64,000 nucleotides of DNA from Streptomyces fuscichromogenes (GTDB taxonomy: Bacteria; Actinomycetota; Actinomycetes; Streptomycetales; Streptomycetaceae). The stretch covers positions 49,759 to 113,758 of the forward strand of contig NZ_BMML01000030.1 of NCBI RefSeq assembly GCF_014645815.1, given 5' to 3'. Shown piece after piece: positions 25,763 to 34,028 of this stretch. Each line of letters opens with the position of its first letter. Position 1 is the stretch's first letter. The notes below the pieces were generated by a model. The model did no database searches and had not been told where the DNA came from. It worked only from the letters and a program-made list of their open reading frames with translations. The position numbers were made by a program, and so were the translations under genes.

Positions 25763-27262
25763 ATGCCGATGGTCGTCGGCGTCGTTGCGGGGGCGGCGTT
25801 AGCAGCCGTACTCGCGCTGGTCGGTATGTTCAAGATGATGTGGCGGGTCGCCGAGCCGAACGAGGCGCTCATCATCTCCGGTTCGAAGCATCGGACCGAG
25901 GGCCTCGAAGAGGGCATGGGTTTCCGGATCGTCACGGGGCGCGGGACGCTGGTGATGCCGGGCGTGCAGGCGGTGCGCAAGCTCTCCCTTGACCTCAAGG
26001 AGACCCAGTTGTCGGTGGACTGTGTGACCTTCCAGGGCATTCCGCTGAAGGTGCGGGGTGTGGTCATCTTCAAGGTCGGCGACGACTTCGTGTCGATCGC
26101 CAACGCGGGCCGTCGTTTCCTGGACCAGCAGAAGCTGGTGTCCGAGCGGGTGCACAACGTGTTCGCCGGTCATCTGCGGTCCATCGTGGGCGGGTTGACG
26201 GTGGAGGACATGATCCGGGACCGCGACAAGCTCACCGGACAGACCCGGGCCGCCTGCGGCACGGAGATGGAGAAGCTGGGGCTCATCGTGGACTCCCTGC
26301 AGATCCACGAGATCGAGGACCCGACCGGGTACATCAAGAACCTGGCCATGCCGCACGCCGCCGCCGTGCAGCGGGACGCGCGGATCGCCCAGGCGGAGGC
26401 GAACCGTCTCGCCACCGAGGCGGAACAGCAGTCGCTCGCCCGGATGGCGGAGGCCACCCGGGACAGCGAGATCCTCCAGGCCGGTTACCAGGCCGAGCGC
26501 GACAAGGCCGGTGCCCAGGCGCGCCAGGCCGGTCCGCTCGCCGACGCGGCCGCCCGGCAGGAGGTCGTCGTCCAGGAGACGCGGGTCGCCGAACTGGAGG
26601 CGTACCGGCGCGAACAGCAGCTCCAGGCGGACGTCCGCAAGCCGGCCGACGCCACGGCCTACGAGAAGCGCACGCTGGCCGAGGGCGAGCGTGACGCGCG
26701 TATCTCGGCGGCCCAGGCCCAGGCGAAGGAGACGGAACTGGCGGCCGCGGCCGAGGCGACCCGGGTCAAGACGGCCGCGGCCGCCGAGGCCGAGGCGACC
26801 AAGGCCCGGGGTGCGGCGAACGCGGCCGCGACCCGGGCCACGGGTGAGGCCGAGGCGGCCGCCGCCCAGGCCAGGGGGCTGGCGGCGGCCGAGGCGGCCA
26901 AGGCCAAAGGTCTCGCCGAGGCGGAGGCCATCAAGGCCCGTGCGGCCGCGCTCGCCGAGAACCAGGAGGCCGTCGTCGCCCAGCAACTCGCCGAGAACTG
27001 GCCGGAGATCGTCAAGGCGGGCGCGTCCGCCTTCGGCAACGTCGACAACATGGTGTTGCTCAACGGCGCCGACGGCATGGCCGAGTTGTTCGCGAAGGCG
27101 CTCACGATGGGCGGCACCGGACTGGGGCTGGCCCGCCAGCTCCTTGCCTCGATGAACCAGAACGGTCAGACACCGGGCAGGACTTCACCGGCCCTGAACG
27201 GGGTCACGGCTCCGAAGCCCCAGAAGGTGCCGATGGAGCAGGACGGCGAGCAGCAGCCGTAG
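25763..27262 (+). CDS. Flotillin / SPFH-domain membrane protein
   Basis: A 499-aa protein with one N-terminal membrane helix (residues about 3-28), an SPFH domain (about 35-220) and a long Ala/Glu-rich coiled coil (about 225-430) dominated by AEA and AKA repeats, ending in a polar Pro-rich tail. This is the flotillin layout. It scaffolds membrane microdomains on the cytoplasmic face. AGGGGGC precedes ATGs at 25763 and 25769. A strong hairpin terminator follows directly. Confidence 0.88.
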   Translation: MPMVVGVVAGAALAAVLALVGMFKMMWRVAEPNEALIISGSKHRTEGLEEGMGFRIVTGRGTLVMPGVQAVRKLSLDLKETQLSVDCVTFQGIPLKVRGVVIFKVGDDFVSIANAGRRFLDQQKLVSERVHNVFAGHLRSIVGGLTVEDMIRDRDKLTGQTRAACGTEMEKLGLIVDSLQIHEIEDPTGYIKNLAMPHAAAVQRDARIAQAEANRLATEAEQQSLARMAEATRDSEILQAGYQAERDKAGAQARQAGPLADAAARQEVVVQETRVAELEAYRREQQLQADVRKPADATAYEKRTLAEGERDARISAAQAQAKETELAAAAEATRVKTAAAAEAEATKARGAANAAATRATGEAEAAAAQARGLAAAEAAKAKGLAEAEAIKARAAALAENQEAVVAQQLAENWPEIVKAGASAFGNVDNMVLLNGADGMAELFAKALTMGGTGLGLARQLLASMNQNGQTPGRTSPALNGVTAPKPQKVPMEQDGEQQP

Positions 27263-27291
27263 CAGGCGAGTGACGGCTAACAGCAGCAGAG

Positions 27292-27328
27292 CAGGGGTCC
27301 CCGAACCGGCCGCGCCGGGGGACCCCTG
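27292..27328 (+). terminator. Terminator of the flotillin operon
   Basis: An 11-bp perfect stem (27292-27302 with 27318-27328) with a 15-nt GC-rich loop, starting 30 nt after the flotillin stop. Confidence 0.75.
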
Positions 27329-27384
27329 TGGTCGCTCCTGCGCGTCGAGCCGGCGCAGCGGCTCCAGCACTGTGGCCCGCTCGG

Positions 27385-27705
27385 CCTCCGAACTCGCCCG
27401 CCGTCAGGCCGACATGGCGACCATGCGGCCGCTCGCCGACGGCGGCCGGATGACCGCCCCCGGGCTGCTGTCCCCACTGGGTCGGGTGCGGCAGCCCGTG
27501 CTGGTGATCTGGGGCGAGAGCGACCGTATCGTCACGCCCGCGTACGGAGCCGCCTTCGCGAAGGCCTTCCCACCGGGCCGGTTCGAGCCGGTCCCCGGGG
27601 CCGGTCAGCTTCCGCGCACCGAACGCCCTGACATCACCGCCGGGTTGATCGAAGCGGGGCTGCGCCGGACCGGGACCCCGCCTGTTCCCGCAGGCTGCGG
27701 CCCCT
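27385..27705 (+). pseudogene. Truncated alpha/beta hydrolase remnant
   Basis: A plus-strand frame encodes only the C-terminal third of an alpha/beta hydrolase: MRPLADGGRMTAP, then VRQPVLVIWGESDRIVTP with the acid residue of the triad, then a degraded catalytic-His segment in which the usual PGAGHLP reads PGAGQLP. No nucleophile elbow is present upstream; the gene starts abruptly after the flotillin terminator. It cannot be an active hydrolase. Confidence 0.55.
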
Positions 27706-27717
27706 TAAAGTGCCCTC

Positions 27718-28167
27718 GTGACTGCGTACATCGACGACGAGAACATCCCCGGCCGGTACGGCCGCACCGCGACCACCGAGGCCGACCCGCGCGAGGTCGG
27801 CAAGGTGCACACCGAGTACTCCCCCGCCCACGACGGCGATCCCGACCCCGGTGAGATCGTGTGGACCTGGGTGCCCTTCGAGGAGAACGACGGGCGGGGC
27901 AAGGACCGGCCGGTGCTGGTCGTCGCCCGGGAGGCGGCCGGCACCCTGCTCGCCGTCCAGCTCTCCAGCAAGCGGCACGACAACGACCGCGAGTGGGTGG
28001 CGATCGGCAGCGGGCCGTGGGACCGCACCGGGCGGGACTCCTGGGTGGACGTGGACCGCGTACTGCGGCTGCACGAGGACGGCATGCGCCGCGAGGCCTG
28101 CGCACTCGACCGCGGCCGCTTCAACCTCGTACGCAACCGGCTGCACGAGCGCTACGGCTGGAACTGA
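27718..28167 (+). CDS. PemK/MazF-like toxin-fold protein
   Basis: A 149-aa protein whose central part, RGKDRPVLVVAREAAGTLLAVQLSSK, matches the strand pattern of PemK/MazF endoribonucleases (GRPVLVV followed by a second core strand), with an added N-terminal 55 residues. No antitoxin gene lies directly upstream, so it may be an orphan or a non-toxin relative. TAAAGT (27706-27711) stands exactly 6 nt before the GTG, so the message is probably leaderless. Confidence 0.68.
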   Translation: MTAYIDDENIPGRYGRTATTEADPREVGKVHTEYSPAHDGDPDPGEIVWTWVPFEENDGRGKDRPVLVVAREAAGTLLAVQLSSKRHDNDREWVAIGSGPWDRTGRDSWVDVDRVLRLHEDGMRREACALDRGRFNLVRNRLHERYGWN

Positions 28168-28177
28168 GCGGGGCGCT

Positions 28178-28250
28178 CCGCTGGGATATGCCGTCCGCCG
28201 CGCCGTCGTGGCTGGTCGCGCAGTTCCCCGCGCCCCTACGGGGCACGGGC
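28178..28250 (+). repeat. Dispersed intergenic repeat, copy A
   Basis: The core GTCGCGCAGTTCCCCGCGCC is followed by a short inverted repeat (GCCCC...GGGGC) and preceded by GCTCCGCTGGG, directly after a stop codon. The same element occurs at five other places in the window. Confidence 0.75.
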
Positions 28251-28275
28251 TCGTAGCCGGCTTCACCGGGTCCGC

Positions 28276-29112
28276 TCAGACCTCAGCGGTCCTGAACGTC
28301 TCGGCGAAGGCGGCCCGGACCGCGGATCCCGGCGTGCGGTCCAGGACCCCGAACACCACGTGTGCGAAGGTGCCCGCGAACCGTCCGCCGGGACCCAGCA
28401 GGCCCCGGAAGGCGCCGGCGACCTGAGCGGGGTCGTTCTGGAAGACCCCGCAGCCCCAGGCGCCGAGGACGAGCCGCCGGTAGCCGTGGGCGGCGGCCAC
28501 CTCCAGCACCCGTTCGGCCCGTACGGCGAGGGCGCCCGGCAGTTCGCCGACGCGGTCCGCGGCCGTACGGCGGATCACGCCCGCGTTGGGTGCGGCGGCC
28601 GTCAGGAAGCCCGCGCGGCAGGGCTCGGCGAGGAGGCGGCCGCGGTCGTCGCGGAAGACCGGGACGGCCGGGGAGTGGATCACGCGGTCCGTGTAGAACG
28701 GGTCGCGGTGGGCGCGGTGATGGTCGTAGAACGCGGCGGCCTCACGCACGCACGTGTACAGCGCGGAGGCCCGGCACAGGGCCTCCTCCTGCGCCTGGGC
28801 GCCGTTCAGATAGCCGCCGCCCGGATTACGGGCCGAGGCGAAGTTGAGCACGGCCACCGGGCGGTCGGCGAGACGGCGGGCGGCCTCCAGGCTGCTCTCG
28901 CCGGTGACCTCGAAGACGGCGTCCGGGTCCGGGGCGGAAGGGGCCGAGGCGGACGGGACCGGTACCGGCTCCGGGCCGTACAGCCGCGTCCCGGCCCGTG
29001 CGGCCGCGATATCGGGCGCCAGGAGGATCTCCCGGCCGTCGGGTGTGCGGTAGCTTCCCGCCGCCACGATCTGTTCGGTCTGCTGGGCGATGCCGCGCAG
29101 GCGCGCACTCAT
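28276..29112 (-). CDS. Microbial-type PARG-like protein (TIGR02452 family)
   Basis: A 278-aa macro-domain-like protein with the poly(ADP-ribose) glycohydrolase signature NPGGGYLNGAQAQEEALCR and the later LGAWGCGVFQNDP, both diagnostic of the bacterial TIGR02452/DUF2263 group. It would hydrolyse ADP-ribose polymers or ADP-ribosyl adducts in the cytoplasm. The start at 29112 (MSARLRGIAQQT) is the family start; an open frame runs further upstream without a site. Confidence 0.83.
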   Translation of the reverse strand: MSARLRGIAQQTEQIVAAGSYRTPDGREILLAPDIAAARAGTRLYGPEPVPVPSASAPSAPDPDAVFEVTGESSLEAARRLADRPVAVLNFASARNPGGGYLNGAQAQEEALCRASALYTCVREAAAFYDHHRAHRDPFYTDRVIHSPAVPVFRDDRGRLLAEPCRAGFLTAAAPNAGVIRRTAADRVGELPGALAVRAERVLEVAAAHGYRRLVLGAWGCGVFQNDPAQVAGAFRGLLGPGGRFAGTFAHVVFGVLDRTPGSAVRAAFAETFRTAEV

Positions 29113-29390
29113 GGCGCCACCCCCGTGGACGCCATGGCCGCGGCCCGCGCGGCCTCCCCCGTCGTGCTCATGTAGGCATCCTGGGCGATGCTGGTGATGC
29201 CGTGCAACGGAGTTTCCATGGCCCGAAACGGTCGGAAACACACGAGGAAGCAGAGGTTACCGATCCAGAACGGCCCCATGGGCACCCTTGTGCGAATGGA
29301 CGCGACGGTCTTGGGTGGAACGGACGATGCCGTCCCGGACGCATCCACGGCCGGGGCGGTGGCATGGTGGAATCTCAGGAGGATCCCGAC
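29113..29390. other. Divergent intergenic region, PARG-like / egtA
   Basis: 278 bp between the oppositely oriented PARG-like and egtA genes. It should hold both promoters. I see no hexamers good enough to name, no dyad and no small gene with a ribosome site. Confidence 0.4.
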
Positions 29391-30719
29391 ATGTCCGACT
29401 CGATATCCGACGGCGGCGACTGTACCGACGGCTCTGTGAGGACCGACTTCTCGGACGACCGCACCGCTGTCACCGAGGCGGAGGTAGAGGCCCTGGTCAA
29501 GGGCATCTGCTTCAAGACCGGCCCACCCCGCACGCTCGGGGTCGAAGTGGAATGGCTGGTCCACGAGCTGCGCGAGCCGCAGCTCCCGGTAACACCCGAA
29601 CGACTCGAAGCGGCATACGCCGCACTGCGCACGGTGCCCCTGGGTTCGGCACTCACCGTCGAACCCGGCGGCCAGCTGGAGCTCAGCTCGCCGCCCGCCG
29701 CCTCCCTCACGGAGTGCATCGGCACCGTCTCCGCCGACCTGGACGCCGTCCGCAAGGTCCTCGCCGAACAGGACCTCGGACTCGTGGGCGCCGGTCACGA
29801 TCCCTGGCACACGCCCCGCCGCTTCCTGCGCGAACCGCGCTACGACGCGATGGAGGCCTGCCTGGACCGCACCGGCACCGCGGGCCGCCACATGATGTGC
29901 TCCTCGGCGTCCGTCCAGGTCTGCCTGGACGCCGGCCACGAGGAGCCCGGCCCGCTCGGGTACACCCGGCGCTGGTGGCTGGCCCATCAGCTGGGCCCGG
30001 TGCTGGTGGCCGCGTTCGCGAACTCCCCGCTGGTCGGGAACCGGCCCACCGGCTGGGTCTCCACCCGGCAGCTGCTGTGGATGGAGATCGGCGCGGGCCG
30101 CGCGGGCGCGCCCCCGCTGGACGGCGACCCGCGGGCGACCTGGGCCCGGCACGTCCTCGACGCGCCGGTGATGTGCGTACGGCGGGACGGCGGCCCCTGG
30201 GAGGTTCCCGAGGACCTCACCTTCCGGGCCTGGACCCGGTCGGGGGCGCCCACCGGCGCGGATCTGGCGTACCACCTCACCACGCTGTTCCCGCCGGTCA
30301 GACCGCGCGGCCACCTGGAGCTGCGGATGATCGACGCCCAGCCCGGCGACGACGGGTGGATCGTGCCGCTGGCGGTGACGGCGGCGCTGTTCGACGACCC
30401 CGAGGCCGCCGAGACCGCATACCGGACGGTGAAACCGCTGGCCGAGCGGGCAGGACCGCAGCCCGCCCCGCACAATCCGCTCTGGCTCGACGCGGCCCGG
30501 TCCGGGCTCGGCGACCCGGAGCTGCACGAGGCGGCCGTCACCTGTTTCGCGGCGGCGCTGGAGGCCCTGCCGAGGCTCGGCGCGGCCCCCGGGGTCGTCG
30601 ATGCCGTGGCGGCGTACCGGGACCGGTACGTCCTGCGGGGCCGCTGCCCGGCCGACGACCTGCTGGACCGACTGCGCGGCACGGCCGGTCGCGCCCATGG
30701 GAAGGACATCAGCGCATGA
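29391..30719 (+). CDS. egtA: EgtA, glutamate-cysteine ligase of ergothioneine synthesis
   Basis: A 442-aa GCS2-type ligase (GVEVEWLVHEL early, EPGGQLELSSPPA, then CSSASVQVCLD) that makes gamma-glutamylcysteine for EgtB. AGGAGG stands 8 nt before the ATG. It is the first gene of a tight operon egtA-egtB-egtC-egtD in which every junction overlaps by 1 to 4 nt, so equal expression is expected. The N-terminal 30 residues are acidic and Ser-rich and not needed for the fold. Confidence 0.93.
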   Translation: MSDSISDGGDCTDGSVRTDFSDDRTAVTEAEVEALVKGICFKTGPPRTLGVEVEWLVHELREPQLPVTPERLEAAYAALRTVPLGSALTVEPGGQLELSSPPAASLTECIGTVSADLDAVRKVLAEQDLGLVGAGHDPWHTPRRFLREPRYDAMEACLDRTGTAGRHMMCSSASVQVCLDAGHEEPGPLGYTRRWWLAHQLGPVLVAAFANSPLVGNRPTGWVSTRQLLWMEIGAGRAGAPPLDGDPRATWARHVLDAPVMCVRRDGGPWEVPEDLTFRAWTRSGAPTGADLAYHLTTLFPPVRPRGHLELRMIDAQPGDDGWIVPLAVTAALFDDPEAAETAYRTVKPLAERAGPQPAPHNPLWLDAARSGLGDPELHEAAVTCFAAALEALPRLGAAPGVVDAVAAYRDRYVLRGRCPADDLLDRLRGTAGRAHGKDISA

Positions 30720-32044
30720 CCGAGACCGACGTCGACATCGATATCGCGGCCCTGCGGGAGCGGGCGCTGAGGTCCCTGACCACGGCCCGGGACCGCACCA
30801 CGCTGCTGACCAGCTGCGTGGAGGGGCCCGACCTCACCGCCCAGCACTCCCCGCTGATGTCCCCGCTGGTCTGGGACCTCGCACACATCGGCAACCAGGA
30901 GGAGCTCTGGCTGCTGCGCAACGTCGGCGGCCGGGAGGCGATGCGCCCCGAGATCGACAGCCTCTACGACGCCTTCGAGCATCCGCGCTCCGAGCGGCCC
31001 TCGCTGCCGCTGCTGCCGCCCGCCGAGGCCCGGCAGTACGCGGCGGAGGTGCGCGGGCGCGCCCTTGACCTGCTGGACGGCGCGGCGTTCAGCGGCACCC
31101 GGCTGACCGAGGCGGGCTTCGCCTTCGGCATGATCGCGCAGCACGAACAGCAGCACGACGAGACGATGCTGATCACCCATCAGCTCCGCAAGGGCCCGCA
31201 GGCCCTGACCGCCCCGGACCCGGAACCGGCGCCGCCGTTCACCGGCCCCGCCGAAGTCCTGGTCCCCGGCGGCCCGTTCACCATGGGCACCTCCACCGAA
31301 CCCTGGGCGCTGGACAACGAACGCCCCGCACACCGGCGGGAGGTGGCGTCCTACTGGATCGACACCACCCCGGTGACCAACGGCCGGTACCTGGCGTTCA
31401 TCGAGGACGGCGGCTACGAGCAGGAGCGCTGGTGGGCGCCGGAGGGCTGGGCGCACATCCGGCAGCACGCCATCTCCGCCCCGCAGTTCTGGCACCGGGA
31501 GGGCGGCCAGTGGCTGCGCCGCCGGTTCGGGATCACGGAGGTCGTACCGCCCGAGGAGCCGGTGCTGCACGTGTCCTGGTACGAGGCGGACGCCTACGCC
31601 CGCTGGGCCGGGCGCCGGCTGCCCACCGAGGCCGAGTGGGAGAAGGCCGCCCGGCACCACCCCGGCGAGAACCGGTCCCGGCGCTACCCGTGGGGCGACG
31701 CCGACCCGGCCCCGGCCCATGCCAACCTGGGCCAGCGGCATCTGCGCCCGGCCCCGGCCGGCAGCTACCCGCAGGGCGAGTCCCCGTTGGGTGTACGGCA
31801 GTTGATCGGTGACGTATGGGAGTGGACGGCCAGCGACTTCGAGCCGTACCCGGGCTTCGCCGCCTTCCCGTACAAGGAGTACTCGGAGGTGTTCTTCGGC
31901 CCCGAGTACAAGGTGCTGCGCGGCGGTTCGTTCGCCGTGGACCAGGTGGCCTGCCGGGGGACGTTCCGCAACTGGGACTACCCGATCCGGCGGCAGATCT
32001 TCTCCGGCTTCCGCACCGCCCGCTCCGCCGCGGAGACCGTCTGA
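30716..32044 (+). CDS. egtB: EgtB, non-haem iron sulfoxide synthase
   Basis: A 442-aa protein with an N-terminal DinB-like domain carrying the iron ligands H57 (DLAHIGNQEE), H143 and H147 (QHEQQHDET), and a C-terminal FGE-sulfatase domain (LVPGGPFTMG, RLPTEAEWEKAAR, GDVWEWTAS, LRGGSF). It joins gamma-glutamylcysteine to hercynine with O2. The ATG overlaps the egtA stop by 4 nt. Confidence 0.95.
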   Translation: MTETDVDIDIAALRERALRSLTTARDRTTLLTSCVEGPDLTAQHSPLMSPLVWDLAHIGNQEELWLLRNVGGREAMRPEIDSLYDAFEHPRSERPSLPLLPPAEARQYAAEVRGRALDLLDGAAFSGTRLTEAGFAFGMIAQHEQQHDETMLITHQLRKGPQALTAPDPEPAPPFTGPAEVLVPGGPFTMGTSTEPWALDNERPAHRREVASYWIDTTPVTNGRYLAFIEDGGYEQERWWAPEGWAHIRQHAISAPQFWHREGGQWLRRRFGITEVVPPEEPVLHVSWYEADAYARWAGRRLPTEAEWEKAARHHPGENRSRRYPWGDADPAPAHANLGQRHLRPAPAGSYPQGESPLGVRQLIGDVWEWTASDFEPYPGFAAFPYKEYSEVFFGPEYKVLRGGSFAVDQVACRGTFRNWDYPIRRQIFSGFRTARSAAETV

Positions 32045-32931
32045 TGTGCCGTCACCTGGCCTTCCTGGGGCCCGAGGAGCCACTCGGGCGGCTCCTCGTG
32101 GAGCCCGAGCACTCCCTGTACCGGCAGTCGTGGGCACCCAGGCGGCAGCAGTACGGGACGGTCAACGCGGATGGCTTCGGGGTGGGTTGGTACGCCCCGG
32201 CGGATCCGCGGCCGGCCCGCTACCGGCGGGCCGTGCCGATCTGGGCCGACGGGTCCTTCGCCGACCTGACCCGGGTGGTCCGCACCGGCGCGCTGCTGGC
32301 CGCCGTACGGGACGCGTCCCTGGCGGGTGCGGACGGGGAGGCCGCGGCGGCGCCGTTCGCCGCGGGCAGCTGGCTGTTCAGCCACAACGGTGCGATCCCC
32401 GGCTGGCCGGGGTCCATGACCCCGCTCGTCCCGCTGCTGCCCCCGGCCGACCTGCTGTCCATGGAGGCGCGCACCGACTCGGCGTTCGTCTGGGCACTGG
32501 TCCTGCACCGGCTGCGGTCCGGTGCGGCGCCGGGCCCAGCCCTTGCCGAAACGGTTCAGCAGGTGGCCGAGGCGGCCCCCGGCGCCCGGCTGAACCTCCT
32601 GCTCACCGACGGCGCGACCATCGCCGCCACCGCCTGGGGCGACAGCCTCTGCTACCTCTCGGAACCCGGCCACCGCGTCGTCGTCGCCTCCGAGCCGTAC
32701 GACGACGACCCGCGCTGGCGGGAGGTCCCCGACCGCACCCTGCTCACCGCGAGCCGAGCGGGCGTCGAACTCGCCCCCGTCGGGAAACCGGCCGGGAGTC
32801 CCATCGGGAAACCCATCGAGAAGCCCATCGACAAACCCGTCCAGAACCCGGTCGAGGACCCGGCACCCTCCCCCACTCCCGGCCCCGTCCGGGCAGGGGC
32901 GCCCACCTCCCCGAAGGAGCCCTGTACGTGA
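32044..32931 (+). CDS. egtC: EgtC, gamma-glutamyl hercynylcysteine sulfoxide amidohydrolase
   Basis: A 295-aa class II (Ntn) glutamine amidotransferase-like hydrolase. The nucleophile is Cys2 (MCRHLAF); NADGFGVGWY and FSHNGAIPGW are conserved. It removes the gamma-glutamyl group after EgtB. After the fold, residues about 246-273 form seven four-residue units ending in Pro (VGKP, AGSP, IGKP, IEKP, IDKP, VQNP, VEDP), not expected in EgtC. The ATG overlaps the egtB stop by one base. Confidence 0.93.
   Translation: MCRHLAFLGPEEPLGRLLVEPEHSLYRQSWAPRRQQYGTVNADGFGVGWYAPADPRPARYRRAVPIWADGSFADLTRVVRTGALLAAVRDASLAGADGEAAAAPFAAGSWLFSHNGAIPGWPGSMTPLVPLLPPADLLSMEARTDSAFVWALVLHRLRSGAAPGPALAETVQQVAEAAPGARLNLLLTDGATIAATAWGDSLCYLSEPGHRVVVASEPYDDDPRWREVPDRTLLTASRAGVELAPVGKPAGSPIGKPIEKPIDKPVQNPVEDPAPSPTPGPVRAGAPTSPKEPCT
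32779..32862 (+). repeat. Seven 12-bp coding repeats in egtC
   Basis: Seven in-frame 12-nt units encode the tetrapeptide xxxP tail of EgtC. The middle units (GGGAAACCCATC, GAGAAGCCCATC, GACAAACCCGTC) are close at DNA level, which suggests growth by slippage. Confidence 0.75.
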
Positions 32932-33890
32932 GTCCCTTCCGTGTCACCCGCACCCTTCCCGAGGACGCGACGGACGCCGCGCTGCGCGCCGATGTCCTGA
33001 CCGGCCTGACCGCCACCCCCAAGACGCTGCCGCCGAAGTGGTTCTACGACGCCCGGGGCAGCGAGCTGTTCGAGCAGATCACCGAGCTGCCCGAGTACTA
33101 CCCGACCCGGGCCGAACGGGAGATCCTGCGCACTCGGTCCGGCGAGATCGCCGCCGCCTGCGGTGCCCGCACCCTGGTGGAGCTGGGCTCGGGTTCCTCC
33201 GAGAAGACCCGCCTGCTCATCGACGCGCTCACCGGCCTTGAGGTGTACGTCCCGGTCGACGTCAGCGAGAGCGCGCTGACGCAGGCCGGCCAGGCGCTCG
33301 TCGCGGAGCGGCCGGAACTGACCGTGCACGCCCTGATCGCCGACTTCACCGGCCGGCTGGAGCTGCCCGCGACGCCGGGGCCGCGGCTGCTGGCGTTCCT
33401 CGGCGGCACGATCGGCAACCTGCTGCCCGCCGAGCGGGCCGGGTTCCTGGCCTCGGTGCGCCGCCTGCTCGCCCCCGGCGACGCGCTGCTGCTCGGCACC
33501 GACCTGGTCAAGGACGAGGAGGTACTGGTCCGGGCGTACGACGACGCGGCCGGGGTGACGGCCGAGTTCAACAAGAACGTCCTCGCCGTCGTCGACCGGG
33601 AGCTGGGCGCCGACTTCGACCCGGACGCCTTCGACCATGTCGCCCTGTGGGACACGGCGAACGAGTGGATCGAGATGCGGCTGCGCTCCCGGGCGGCGCA
33701 GACCGTGAAGGTGCCCGCGCTCGATCTGGCCGTGGACTTCACGGCGGGCGAGGAACTGCGCACGGAGGTGTCGGCGAAGTTCCGGCGGGACGGCGTGCGC
33801 ACCGAACTGGCCACCGCCGGGCTGGAGTTGGCCAACTGGTGGACTGACTCGCAGGGACGCTTCGCGCTGTCGCTGAGCTTCGCGCGCTGA
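32928..33890 (+). CDS. egtD: EgtD, L-histidine N-alpha-methyltransferase
   Basis: A 320-aa SAM-dependent methyltransferase (DUF2260 type) with WFYDARGSELFEQIT, the SAM loop LVELGSGSSEKT and FLGGTIGNL. It trimethylates histidine to hercynine, the acceptor for EgtB. The GTG overlaps the egtC stop as GTGA. Repeat copy B follows the stop. No egtE (PLP lyase for the last step) lies within the window. Confidence 0.95.
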   Translation: MSPFRVTRTLPEDATDAALRADVLTGLTATPKTLPPKWFYDARGSELFEQITELPEYYPTRAEREILRTRSGEIAAACGARTLVELGSGSSEKTRLLIDALTGLEVYVPVDVSESALTQAGQALVAERPELTVHALIADFTGRLELPATPGPRLLAFLGGTIGNLLPAERAGFLASVRRLLAPGDALLLGTDLVKDEEVLVRAYDDAAGVTAEFNKNVLAVVDRELGADFDPDAFDHVALWDTANEWIEMRLRSRAAQTVKVPALDLAVDFTAGEELRTEVSAKFRRDGVRTELATAGLELANWWTDSQGRFALSLSFAR

Positions 33891-33892
33891 GC

Positions 33893-33980
33893 CGCTCCGC
33901 TGGGTGTGCCGCGCCGTGTCGTCGGTCGTCCGCGGCGCCGTCGTGGCTGGTCGCGCGGTTCCCCGCGCCCTTTGGGACGC
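33893..33980 (+). repeat. Dispersed intergenic repeat, copy B
   Basis: It starts 3 nt after the egtD stop with GCTCCGCTGGG and ends in GTTCCCCGCGCCCTTTGGGA. It carries two substitutions in the core and a spacer longer than that of copy A. Confidence 0.7.
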
Positions 33981-34028
33981 TGCCGAACCGCGGCCGACTT
34001 CGCACCGCCTGTCCGGTCATGCGCCAGG

